A DNA stretch of 64,000 bases from positions 62,001 to 126,000 of the forward strand of contig CAWIUG010000012.1 of the NCBI GenBank assembly GCA_963839165.1, in the 5' to 3' direction. Position numbers and translations under genes: made by a program. Position 1 is the first letter of the stretch. Each line of letters opens with the position of its first letter. The notes under the pieces are model-generated. The model did no database searches, was not told the DNA's origin, and saw only the letters and a program-made list of their open reading frames with translations. Source of the DNA: DATFVA01 sp963839165 (GTDB lineage Bacteria; Bacteroidota; Ignavibacteria; Ignavibacteriales; Ignavibacteriaceae). Below are positions 52,923 to 61,864 of this stretch, in pieces.

Positions 52923-55314
52923 CATTATTATGTTTTTGCAGTATTTCTTTTGCGCGAGGCTTATACAGAAGATGAAATATTACATCCAGGTAGGCATTCA
53001 TTTCCTCCATTTCGATATTGGTGGTATAACGCCAGAAGCCATAAATTTTCGCAAGTTCAAGCAGTTTTTTTGCATATAGATCCCAATTATAATCTTTTTC
53101 AACTCTCTCGATAGCCCGTTGCGAGATTCTCTTCCATGAGGCATCATTTACGCGTACCTCACGGACAAAATTGAGAATTGTTTTTGTGGACTCTTCTGAA
53201 TTAACAGGATCGATATGAAATCCGTTTATCTGATCCTCAATTATTTCCAGTGGTCCGCCATACATTGTGGCAAAAACCGGCAGGCCTGAATGCATAGCTT
53301 CCAGCACAGTCAATCCGAAACCTTCAAATAACGCCGGCTGTACGAATACACCCTTATGATCCGCGACCACCCTATAGACTTCTCCTGTCTGATCTTTTCT
53401 AAATAGCTTGCCAATCCAGCGGATTTTATCATGGAGATTATATTCCTTTATGATCGAATGCATTAAGTTTATCTGTTCTTTTTCCTCTTCATCGCTTGAA
53501 TCTTCTGTCCTGACATTCCCGGCGACAATGATCAGATTAGCTATTTCCTGTAATTCCTTACTCTCCCCGAACCATCTTGCAAGCGAGGCCAGGTTCTTTA
53601 TCTTATCAAGCCTGGCAAGGGAAAAGATTGGGATCAGGTCAGGGTTTTTTAGATTTCCAACTATATCAGAGTCCTTTGCATTATTGAAAAGAAGATCGTT
53701 GAGATCTTTCTTTATTTCGTGAAGTCTATCCTGCTCCTGTGTATACGGGAAATAAAAATCAAAATTGACACCAGGAGGAACAATATTGAATTTAGGATGA
53801 AACAGATTGATGCCTCCGGTAACCCTGTATAAATTCGGCATTGTAAAATATTTGTAAGATTCATATTGGCCTATGCTGTCTTCGGTTCCGGCAATTTCCT
53901 GGTAGGATGAAGTAATAATAATATTAGCAGCATTCATCGCAATGAGATCAGCTGTAAACTGAGTGGAAAAATTATACTGCGTCTCAAGGTTCTTCCAGTA
54001 GAGCGCGCTGTATAGGTATTTACTTTTTTCAAGGGCATGCGCAATATTGCATTGTGTGACACCGTATTTTCTGGATAGCATAAAAGCAACTGTATTTCCA
54101 TCAGAATAATTACCTATAATAAAATCGGGCCGGGAGCCGAACTCAGCAAGTAACTCCTTATATGAATCTTCGGCAAAATCTTCAAGGTAGGGCCAAATTT
54201 CGAAGCGTGATATCCAGTTATCTGTAACCGCCGGATTATTTGAGCGAAAGGGTACACGAAGTATCCATGAATTTTTGGTATCATAAACTTTTTCAAGTCG
54301 CTGATTTGATTTTGTATTTCCCGAGTTTGGAATCAGCCGTGTCAGAATAATAATTTTAGGAGCAGCATCCACCCCGGCTTCTGCAAGTGATTCAGTCATA
54401 GCTTTTTCAAGAGCTTTTACCTGGTCAAGTATATAAACAACCTGACCTCCGGTATCAGGCAAACCCAAAACACCCTCCTGGCCGAAATAACCATGTGGTG
54501 ATATAATAGCAATATTAAAAATCATGGGGATATTTGATAAAAATTTCTTCAGAGCAAAAAAATCAGGAGTCTGAAGCAGGCTGTCAAGTTGTTTCAGGCT
54601 TTCTATCACAGAAGCCGCGGTATTGCCTAAGCCTCTCTCAAATCCAAGTTCCTGAAGATCATTACTGAAATGCTTAAATTCTTCATCTTCCGTTCTTTTT
54701 TTTAGAAATTTTAAAGCCTTATCAATTCTCTTACTTAAGTCTTCCGGATCTTTTACGCGGTCATTAAGGATTAATTGGTGAGAATTATGTTTATGAACGA
54801 AAAGGAAATCAAATAATGCTTTTCGCATTTTTTCCGGGTGTGTGAACATTGTGCTGGACAGATACCTATTAAGAAACTCAACACCGCGACCGATGCTTTT
54901 AGCCTCACGTATGCTGGGGAATTTATCATAGAAAGTTCTGAAGTTTAGTGAAAGAATATCTTCTTCTTTCCCAGGAGAAATATATACTTCTTTCGCTTCG
55001 AGATAAGCATTTACATCTGTTTCCTCAAAGTTTTTTTCTTCTACATTGAATTTATAGAAATCTGAATGTCCAATACTTTCTCTTATTTCAAAGTAAATAC
55101 AGCTTCCCAGAGTTACTGATTCGGTTACTTTTTGAATTATTTCGCTTATGGCTTTGAAGTTCCCCTTTTTATTATAACTTTTTTTAAAATCCTCCAGAAT
55201 CACCTTAAGATTTCCATAAACCATCAACTTACTTTTACTTGAGCACGCTTTGTCAAGGTATCTGAAAAAATCCTTTTTGTTTTCTTCAATTATTGCTGTT
55301 ATGTGTTTACTCAA
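52915..55314 (-). CDS. Sucrose synthase
   Basis: Reversibly converts sucrose and a nucleoside diphosphate (UDP or ADP) to fructose and the nucleotide-glucose. The 799 residues match plant and cyanobacterial enzymes in length and plan: N-terminal regulatory part (1-260), then the GT-B catalytic domains beginning PHGYFGQEGVLGLPDTGGQVVYILDQ (about 275-300) and a donor block QPALFEGFGLTVLEAMHSGLP with the E-x7-E pair Glu664/Glu672. It is the third gene of the sucrose operon, three bases after sps. The preferred nucleotide is not visible. Confidence 0.95.
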   Translation of the reverse strand: MSKHITAIIEENKKDFFRYLDKACSSKSKLMVYGNLKVILEDFKKSYNKKGNFKAISEIIQKVTESVTLGSCIYFEIRESIGHSDFYKFNVEEKNFEETDVNAYLEAKEVYISPGKEEDILSLNFRTFYDKFPSIREAKSIGRGVEFLNRYLSSTMFTHPEKMRKALFDFLFVHKHNSHQLILNDRVKDPEDLSKRIDKALKFLKKRTEDEEFKHFSNDLQELGFERGLGNTAASVIESLKQLDSLLQTPDFFALKKFLSNIPMIFNIAIISPHGYFGQEGVLGLPDTGGQVVYILDQVKALEKAMTESLAEAGVDAAPKIIILTRLIPNSGNTKSNQRLEKVYDTKNSWILRVPFRSNNPAVTDNWISRFEIWPYLEDFAEDSYKELLAEFGSRPDFIIGNYSDGNTVAFMLSRKYGVTQCNIAHALEKSKYLYSALYWKNLETQYNFSTQFTADLIAMNAANIIITSSYQEIAGTEDSIGQYESYKYFTMPNLYRVTGGINLFHPKFNIVPPGVNFDFYFPYTQEQDRLHEIKKDLNDLLFNNAKDSDIVGNLKNPDLIPIFSLARLDKIKNLASLARWFGESKELQEIANLIIVAGNVRTEDSSDEEEKEQINLMHSIIKEYNLHDKIRWIGKLFRKDQTGEVYRVVADHKGVFVQPALFEGFGLTVLEAMHSGLPVFATMYGGPLEIIEDQINGFHIDPVNSEESTKTILNFVREVRVNDASWKRISQRAIERVEKDYNWDLYAKKLLELAKIYGFWRYTTNIEMEEMNAYLDVIFHLLYKPRAKEILQKHNNVR

Positions 55315-55317
55315 GAC

Positions 55318-57492
55318 TTAACTCCCTGAAAGATTAAGAAATTCATAATGTTTTATTCCATCAATTATCCCTCCGGCGAAACTTCTTTTAGCAAAGTATA
55401 CTTTCTTACTTCCTTTTAGTTCTTCCAACTCTTTACTATGGTTTGATACAACCACCCCAAGCAATTCACCTTTCAACATTTCTTTATCGTTTCCAGAATC
55501 TCCCGCTGCAAGTATATGCTCATAGGGGATATTCCACCGATAGGCCAGGTATCGGATGGCTTTTCCTTTTGAAGCCCTATAGGGAAGAATGTCCAGAAAA
55601 CGTCCATGGCTGAAGATAACCGTAGTTTTTAATCCATTTTCGATCAGAGTATCTTTCACCTTCTCTAAATGATCAGAATTATCCTCCATAAAGTAGCTTA
55701 TTTTAAATTTTCGCTGAGTGAATTTTTCCTGGAGTTTTAGGAATTGCAACTGCTTTAATACTTCACCTATTTTATCTCTCTGCCATTGATAGTTAATATG
55801 GGCATCCCATCCCTTCGAATAAATCAGATCTTCTTTATAGCTATAATATATTTCAGATCCAACGGAGGAAATTATCACATCCGGTATTATCACATCATTT
55901 TCTTTTAAAATATTTATGGCTGAATCTATAGTTCTCCCTGTTGCTACCGCAAATCCAGGCTTATCATTCTCTGATAAAAGTATGGTTTTGAATTCTATCA
56001 GACTATCCTCGTCTCCAAGCAGGGTATTATCTATATCGGAGACTATTAATTTTTCAGTAAAGAAGAGTTTTTTCCCAATGATTGAGAAGGTGTTTTCTTT
56101 AATCAGCTCCTTCTTCAGGAGATCCTGTATTTCGGCAAGATAAGTATCTTTATGTGCTTCCCAGGTATAATGTTTGCTGACATTTTTAATCCCGTTATCC
56201 GAGAGTTCATCCCATAACTGCGGATCATCCAGAATTTCCCGTATTGCTTCCGCAATATTGTCAGAGTCTGAAACATCAACCAGGATTCCATGCTTACAAT
56301 TTTTTATTATATCTCGTGGACCGCCATCATCTGTCGCAACAACAGGTACGCCGGAAGCTGCGGCTTCAATAAGGGTTAATCCAAATGGTTCCACAAGGGC
56401 AGCATTTACGAATATTCCGCGTGATTGTGCAGCTATTCGATATAACTGAGGTATTTCATGTTCTGTTTCATGCCGTTTAGGAATTGCCATCTTTCCATAA
56501 AGGTTATATTTGTCCATTAGCAAAAGAATCTCAGTTAAGACTTCACGTTCGTTTTCCGGCATTTCCTGAATATCTTCTCTTATTCCTGCAAATATTGCGA
56601 GATTAGATTTATACTGAATGTCTTTGTTTTCACCATAAGCTTTGATAAGACCGGAAATATTTTTCCTTTTATCCGGCCGGCAAATGGTTAAGATCATTGG
56701 TTTATCAACATCAACAAAAAAACGAAAAAGCTTTTCCCCAATAATTCCCTTCCACTTTTCAGACTCGTCCTTATCATCAGGTTTATTATTGAAAGGATAG
56801 AATATCTTAATGTCCACACCCGGAGGAATCACTTTAAATTTTCGTTTGTCAGTATTTTGATAATCACCATATTGTGTATCGATTTCCTGTAAGGTGCTGG
56901 TAACGATCATATCCGCGAAGTAAATTATATCCTCCTCGACCCTTATCCGATGATTTATTTTATACCTCTTTTCAATTTCATCATTAGTCATTCCCTCATT
57001 CAGTAATTTCCTGAGTTTATCCTTTCCAAGGGAGTGTCCGGTATGGATAAATGGTATGCCGAAAAACTTGGTGAGTTCACTGCAGACATAACCAGCGTCA
57101 GCATAATGACTATGAATTATATCAGGAAGCCTCCCCTCGGATTTTATGTGCTTTATACTTTTATCGACAAATTCTTCCAGATGCTCCCAGAGAAGTTCTT
57201 TCCGCAGATATTTACCGCCACCGGCTCTGATCCTGATAATATTGAACTTATTATTAACCTTTCCGATATGCTTTGCATAATCTTCCGATACATTTTTATC
57301 TTTTATCTGGCGTGTAATTAGTTCAACCTTTTCGACTCTATGATCATGGCTTAATGCTCTGGCAAGCTCAAGAACGTACTTTATCTGGCCCCCGGTATCA
57401 GAATCTCGTCCCAATTCAGGATTTTCATTCCTGATTAAACCATGAATGCTGTACAGCTGAATATAAAGTCCCTTATTTTTATTATTACTCAT
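55318..57492 (-). CDS. Sucrose-phosphate synthase with C-terminal HAD phosphatase domain
   Basis: Joins UDP-glucose and fructose-6-phosphate to sucrose-6-phosphate. The 724-residue protein has a GT4/GT-B part (1-465), opening YIQLYSIHGLIRNENPELGRDSDTGGQIKYVLELARAL and including the E-x7-E donor block with Glu368 and Glu376. Residues 478-720 are a HAD domain of the sucrose-phosphatase type with DxDxT (Asp486-Ile-Asp488-Asn-Thr490) and GDSGND (664-669) intact, so it may also remove the phosphate. Some cyanobacterial homologues have lost these catalytic residues. It overlaps the fructokinase gene by eight bases. Confidence 0.93.
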   Translation of the reverse strand: MSNNKNKGLYIQLYSIHGLIRNENPELGRDSDTGGQIKYVLELARALSHDHRVEKVELITRQIKDKNVSEDYAKHIGKVNNKFNIIRIRAGGGKYLRKELLWEHLEEFVDKSIKHIKSEGRLPDIIHSHYADAGYVCSELTKFFGIPFIHTGHSLGKDKLRKLLNEGMTNDEIEKRYKINHRIRVEEDIIYFADMIVTSTLQEIDTQYGDYQNTDKRKFKVIPPGVDIKIFYPFNNKPDDKDESEKWKGIIGEKLFRFFVDVDKPMILTICRPDKRKNISGLIKAYGENKDIQYKSNLAIFAGIREDIQEMPENEREVLTEILLLMDKYNLYGKMAIPKRHETEHEIPQLYRIAAQSRGIFVNAALVEPFGLTLIEAAASGVPVVATDDGGPRDIIKNCKHGILVDVSDSDNIAEAIREILDDPQLWDELSDNGIKNVSKHYTWEAHKDTYLAEIQDLLKKELIKENTFSIIGKKLFFTEKLIVSDIDNTLLGDEDSLIEFKTILLSENDKPGFAVATGRTIDSAINILKENDVIIPDVIISSVGSEIYYSYKEDLIYSKGWDAHINYQWQRDKIGEVLKQLQFLKLQEKFTQRKFKISYFMEDNSDHLEKVKDTLIENGLKTTVIFSHGRFLDILPYRASKGKAIRYLAYRWNIPYEHILAAGDSGNDKEMLKGELLGVVVSNHSKELEELKGSKKVYFAKRSFAGGIIDGIKHYEFLNLSGS

Positions 57493-58393
57493 TAACTATC
57501 TCTTTATATTTATCATATAAAGATGAGTCTTCAGGTAATGCTCCGTTTATTTTAACAATCTCACCAGCAAAATTCGAAGCAGTTTCATTTGTTTTTTCAA
57601 TATCCCAACCTTTAAGGTATCCTATACATAGAATAGCCGCATAAGCATCTCCGGCGCCCACCGTGTCGATCACATCTTCGATCACCAGTTTGTAAATACT
57701 ATTTCGATCACCCTCATAAATTACTGCTCCCTCCCCTCCGTGAGTAACACATAACTGCCTGATCGAATATTCGTTCATCAATCGTTTAGGGGTTTCGTAG
57801 GAATCAAAATTATTATTCAGGAGTAATGTATTAACAAGATGTAATTCTTCTATGTTTAGCTTTAAAACATCGCATGCCTCTATACACGCTCTGATTAAAT
57901 CCTCGGTATAAAAGTTCTGCCTGATATTCAGATCACAGAAGTATTTCAGACCCTGCCCAAAAAAGTGATGAATAGTTTCTCTTGTTCTGATATTTCTTTG
58001 AGCCAGCGTACCGAAGTATAAACAGTCTGTGTTTTCCTTAATCAGCTTTAATAGTTCATCCTCTAATTCGATGTAATCATAAGCGGTTCCGGATTTTATT
58101 TTCCATGATGGGATTTTATTCTGATCAAGGATGGCAATGGATTCTCCTGTAGGATGTACAGGATCTGTTTGGATATAATTTACAGGCAATTGATTTTTTG
58201 ATATAAAATCAAGAATTTCCTGTCCTCTGTCATCTTCCCCTATGCGGCTTACAAAATTACCCTGTCCTGTAAGTTTTATATAATGATAAATAAAATTAAA
58301 AGAAGCTCCGCCAAGAGTCCTTAATTTGGGATATACATCAAATAATATTTCTCCTATTGAAGTTACTCGAATCATAAAATGTTTTTGAATCAT
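57485..58393 (-). CDS. PfkB-family sugar kinase, likely fructokinase
   Basis: A 302-residue ribokinase-type kinase. The N-terminal GEILFDVYPKLRTLGGASFNFIYH and C-terminal DTVGAGDAYAAIL (anion hole and catalytic Asp) are typical of fructokinases in this family. First gene of the operon, so it most likely phosphorylates the fructose released by the sucrose synthase. The start is taken at 58393; an internal ATG at 58375 is equally possible and gives MIRVTSIGEILFDV; neither has a strong ribosome site. Confidence 0.88.
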   Translation of the reverse strand: MIQKHFMIRVTSIGEILFDVYPKLRTLGGASFNFIYHYIKLTGQGNFVSRIGEDDRGQEILDFISKNQLPVNYIQTDPVHPTGESIAILDQNKIPSWKIKSGTAYDYIELEDELLKLIKENTDCLYFGTLAQRNIRTRETIHHFFGQGLKYFCDLNIRQNFYTEDLIRACIEACDVLKLNIEELHLVNTLLLNNNFDSYETPKRLMNEYSIRQLCVTHGGEGAVIYEGDRNSIYKLVIEDVIDTVGAGDAYAAILCIGYLKGWDIEKTNETASNFAGEIVKINGALPEDSSLYDKYKEIVNE

Positions 58394-58550
58394 TGAAACG
58401 CATATTATATTACGATAATTTCTTCTAATATCAAGTTAAAGGGAACACTTAAGAATATCTCATTTCCACCAAATCTTAAATAGATTATGTAAATAATTCC
58501 ATCCGAAAATGAAAGTTGAGAATGAGAGGTAGGGTATTCTCCTTTAGTTC

Positions 58551-59696
58551 TTATCGTAACAAGAATATTATAATCACAGTAATTATTATTAAGGAGACGA
58601 TTGGTCTGGTATATAAAGGATATTTCTTCTTGAATAATCCCCAGAGATTACCACTAATAAGCATCAGGAGCAGAAGCACAAGAGTAGCAGCCAGGCTCTC
58701 TAAAACCGAAAAACTGCCTCCCATCATATCAGCAAGGCTTCTACCATTCCATATTTTTGAGTATATAACTTCGAGGTGAAACCAATAAATTAAAAGAGAT
58801 TCCCTACTTACATCAAGCACGAATGATTTTTGTGTTTGTCTTTTATCAGCATAATACCAGAAAAACGAAGACAACAGCAGGACATAGCCCAATCGTTGAT
58901 ACAAGAACAAGGGATTAGGTCGAATTGTGAGTATTGGAGAGTTGAATAAATCAGAAAAGAAAAAATGTCCAATAAAAATAAGAATCAGACCATAATAGGA
59001 AAGTCTAATTATAAAATTATTTTCATGGTTCTGATTTCGTGCGCTTATATAATAATGGGAGTAAAGCGCTCCAGAGAGAATGAAAAACAGCCATGGGAAT
59101 AATGGAAAGTAAGAACCATTTTGTGGAGTTAAATAATCAGCGAAAAACAAAGGCATGTGTTTGCTAAAATCGATTCCCCAAATGATTGGAGAAAAAAGAC
59201 TTATCAAAATTGCCAGGCTTAGTATTAGTAAGTAAAACACTCTCTCATTTTTGATGATAATCCTTAATAAGATTAAAAGCAGTAATCCTGAAGCGATACA
59301 TTGAAGAATATCGACATTGAACCATGTAACAAGATGATCTTCTGAAGCATCATTAATAATCTTTGTGAACGAAAAAAATGGCAGATGAAGTGAGTATCCG
59401 GCCAAAAAGATTAAACCTATTCTGCTCAATTTATTCCAGAAATATTTACCAAACTTTCTCAGTTCATCTATTTTTCTTTCTGTTGAAATTATAAAAGCAA
59501 ATCCGCTAACAAATAAAAATGCCGGGGCAACCAGTCCATTTATAAAATTCAGTACCACGAACCATCCGGTAGTTTTCAAGGGTGGGAGCAAAAACGCGTT
59601 AAATATGTGGACTTCTATCATGACGATTAAGGCCCAGCCCCTTAATAAATCCACATAAATGTAGCGTGTATTTTCTTTTTTCACTTCTAACCACAA
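58551..59696 (-). CDS. Heparan-glucosaminide acetyltransferase-like membrane protein (DUF1624)
   Basis: A 381-residue protein with about ten helices. The start YIYVDLLRGWALIVMIEVHIFNAF with its conserved Arg and HxxN-like His is the mark of HGSNAT/DUF1624 and acyltransferase-3 related membrane proteins, which move acyl groups to sugars across a membrane. A TTG at 59696 starts this frame; GTG at 59684 (MKKENTRYIYVD) is a plausible alternative. Substrate unknown. It follows the sucrose operon in the same direction upstream, but 157 bases apart. Confidence 0.75.
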   Translation of the reverse strand: MWLEVKKENTRYIYVDLLRGWALIVMIEVHIFNAFLLPPLKTTGWFVVLNFINGLVAPAFLFVSGFAFIISTERKIDELRKFGKYFWNKLSRIGLIFLAGYSLHLPFFSFTKIINDASEDHLVTWFNVDILQCIASGLLLLILLRIIIKNERVFYLLILSLAILISLFSPIIWGIDFSKHMPLFFADYLTPQNGSYFPLFPWLFFILSGALYSHYYISARNQNHENNFIIRLSYYGLILIFIGHFFFSDLFNSPILTIRPNPLFLYQRLGYVLLLSSFFWYYADKRQTQKSFVLDVSRESLLIYWFHLEVIYSKIWNGRSLADMMGGSFSVLESLAATLVLLLLMLISGNLWGLFKKKYPLYTRPIVSLIIITVIIIFLLR

Positions 59697-59758
59697 TTAA
59701 AATGAAAATCGTCAATAAAATTATCGAATAAGGAATAGAGATAAAAATAAGGGGGGAA

Positions 59759-60103
59759 CTATTGATTGAAGATATCTTCTTTCCCTAAGAAGGGAATTTT
59801 TGGAGACCAATCGTCACCATTACAGGGCAGGAATGATTTTGTAGGGTGTTTATCATATTTCATACACAGCACAGCGGATCTATCGAAATGCTTACAGGAA
59901 GAACATAGTGTAGAATTTATAATTTCCTTATTTCTTTCTTCAAACAGCCGGTAGTGGATGATCGCAGGATGAATCACAACCCCGTAAACAGACATAAGCA
60001 TAACAGTCCACCAGAACTGAAATTCTATATATCCCTGGGCGATCCACAGGACAGGGATTAAAATTGAAATTCTTAAAATGGTCCAAAAAACTATTTCGCC
60101 CAC
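59759..60103 (-). CDS. Small membrane protein with a cysteine cluster
   Basis: A 114-residue protein starting with GTG, supported by AAGGA six bases upstream. Two helices (about 4-25 and 30-50) are followed by a soluble tail with four cysteines: CSSCKHFDRSAVLC at about 71-84 and a fourth in LPCNGDDW near residue 102. The arrangement could hold zinc or an iron-sulfur centre, but I know no characterised member. It lies between the DUF1624 gene and tRNA-Lys. Confidence 0.6.
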   Translation of the reverse strand: MGEIVFWTILRISILIPVLWIAQGYIEFQFWWTVMLMSVYGVVIHPAIIHYRLFEERNKEIINSTLCSSCKHFDRSAVLCMKYDKHPTKSFLPCNGDDWSPKIPFLGKEDIFNQ

Positions 60104-60280
60104 GAAAGATCCTTCGTAAGAATATTTAAATGCTGGAATTCGCAGAAATATTATTATTATTGGGATAATAATAAAAGAATTACATAAGGATTACAATATA
60201 GGGAAGCTACCCCCCTGCAACTTGCTGTTATTTAATTAATGTATTAATATTAAATATTGTAGTTTTTGATTATTTTTGTA

Positions 60281-60310
60281 ATAAAAATGCCCTGTAGAAT
60301 GTACAGGGCA
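60281..60310 (-). terminator. Terminator downstream of tRNA-Lys
   Basis: On the minus strand a perfect 9-bp stem (TGCCCTGTA / TACAGGGCA) with a five-base loop is followed by ATTTTTATT, 22 bases after the tRNA 3' end. Confidence 0.7.
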
Positions 60311-60331
60311 AGATGATTTTGATTTATTGAG

Positions 60332-60403
60332 TGAGCGCGGGTGGGCTCGAACCACCGACCCTCTGCTTAAAAGGCAGATGCTCTACCCCTGAGCTACGCG
60401 CCC
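60332..60403 (-). tRNA. tRNA-Lys (anticodon TTT)
   Basis: Read on the minus strand, a 72-base cloverleaf starts GGGCGCG and ends CGCGCTC plus discriminator A. The acceptor stem pairs fully (one G-U), the D arm has AGCTCAGGGGTAGAGC, the anticodon loop is CTTTTAA (anticodon TTT, lysine), and the T arm has GGTTCGAGCC. CCA is not encoded. Confidence 0.95.
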
Positions 60404-60421
60404 ATCAAAAATTGAGAGCTA

Positions 60422-60453
60422 CAAATATAAAAAATTGAGATTTTTATTCCAAA
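60422..60453 (-). promoter_or_regulatory. Promoter of tRNA-Lys
   Basis: TATATTTG (60429-60422) is an exact TAnnTTTG element and TTTG (60453-60450) lies 20 bases upstream, the Bacteroidota consensus. The -7 element lies 18 bases before the tRNA, giving a short leader. Confidence 0.6.
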
Positions 60454-60488
60454 TTGGATATTTCTCTTCAAAATAAAACAGGGTACTA

Positions 60489-61853
60489 ATGACAAAAAAC
60501 TCTAAGATTTTAGTTTGTGATGATGATGAAACTCTTTGTTATTTATTAAAAGAACAGCTCCTGGAAGAGGGTTTTTCTGTAGATACCGTATATGATGGTC
60601 AATACGCGATTGAAGCAATCAAGCGGAAAAACTATGATATCCTTCTGCTCGATTTAAATATGAAAGAAGTATCTGGTGAAGAGGTTCTGAAGTTTGTTTC
60701 TGAATATAATGCCTCGATCCAGGTAATTATATTGTCAGCGCAATCAGAAATCCGGAAGGCAATTGAATGCATCAAAATGGGGGCTTATGACTTTATTACC
60801 AAGCCATATAATTTTGACGAACTTCTTGTTACCATAAATCGTTCGGTTGAGCATAAAGAACTAATAGTAAAGAATGCCATCCTTTCCAGCCAGGTAAATA
60901 AGAAACTTTCAAATACCATTGTTGGCGATAGTCCAGAGCTCCAGAGGGTCATAAATCTTGCAAACAAATCGGCTATGTCCGATTCAAATATCCTTATTGA
61001 AGGAGAAACCGGCACAGGCAAGGAACTTTTCGCAGAATATATCCATAAACATTCAGCAAGAAACGATAAACCTTTCGTCATAATAAACTGTGCATCGCTT
61101 CCCGATCAACTTATAGAAAGCGAATTATTCGGACATGAAAAAGGGGCTTTTACCGATGCAAAAAATACAAAGCAGGGACTTGTTGAAATAGCGCATGGCG
61201 GAACTCTTTTTCTTGATGAAATCGGAGAATTGAGTCTTACCCTGCAGCCCAAGTTGTTAAGGTTTTTAGAAAATGGTGAATATAGAAGGATAGGCGGCGT
61301 AACCAACCTGACTTCAAATGTACGCGTAATCGGGGCGACGAACAGAAACCTTATGGAAGAGGCAGACAATAAAAATTTCAGGCGCGATCTTCTTTTCCGC
61401 TTAAATGTTATCACATTAACAATTCCTCCATTAAGGGACAGAAAAGAAGATATCTCCCTGCTGGCGAATCATTTTCTTTCTGTAAAATCATCTGTAAGGT
61501 CGCCAAAGAGAATATCCTCTGAAGCCGAAAGGGTTTTGTTAAACTATAGTTTCCCTGGAAACATCAGGGAACTTGAGCATATAATTGAACGAGCAATAAT
61601 ATTTGCAGAGGAAGATATCATTAAGCCAGATGACTTGAACCTGCCGCATACAGCCTCTTATAAGGAAAGTTCAATTCCACCGGAATCAGAAGAGGATATA
61701 TCAATTCTAAGTATGGAAGAGGTTGAAAAACGTCATATAGCCCAGGTACTCAAGAGGAACCGATGGGATAGAACCCAGACAGCAAATCAGCTGGGGATCA
61801 GTCCAAAAACACTTTATACAAAGATTAAGAAATACGAAATTAAACAAGATTAA
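60489..61853 (+). CDS. Sigma-54-dependent response regulator (NtrC family)
   Basis: A 454-residue activator: receiver domain (5-120, phosphoacceptor Asp55), AAA+ domain (about 145-370; Walker A GETGTGKE at 172-179), and a Fis-type helix-turn-helix at the end (about 415-450; DRTQTANQLGISPKTLYTKIKKY). The sigma-54 contact loop reads GAFTDA (219-224) rather than GAFTGA, a variant seen in some members. It directly precedes the histidine kinase gene (11-base gap), its probable partner. Confidence 0.93.
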   Translation: MTKNSKILVCDDDETLCYLLKEQLLEEGFSVDTVYDGQYAIEAIKRKNYDILLLDLNMKEVSGEEVLKFVSEYNASIQVIILSAQSEIRKAIECIKMGAYDFITKPYNFDELLVTINRSVEHKELIVKNAILSSQVNKKLSNTIVGDSPELQRVINLANKSAMSDSNILIEGETGTGKELFAEYIHKHSARNDKPFVIINCASLPDQLIESELFGHEKGAFTDAKNTKQGLVEIAHGGTLFLDEIGELSLTLQPKLLRFLENGEYRRIGGVTNLTSNVRVIGATNRNLMEEADNKNFRRDLLFRLNVITLTIPPLRDRKEDISLLANHFLSVKSSVRSPKRISSEAERVLLNYSFPGNIRELEHIIERAIIFAEEDIIKPDDLNLPHTASYKESSIPPESEEDISILSMEEVEKRHIAQVLKRNRWDRTQTANQLGISPKTLYTKIKKYEIKQD

Positions 61854-61864
61854 CAAGCCGAAAT

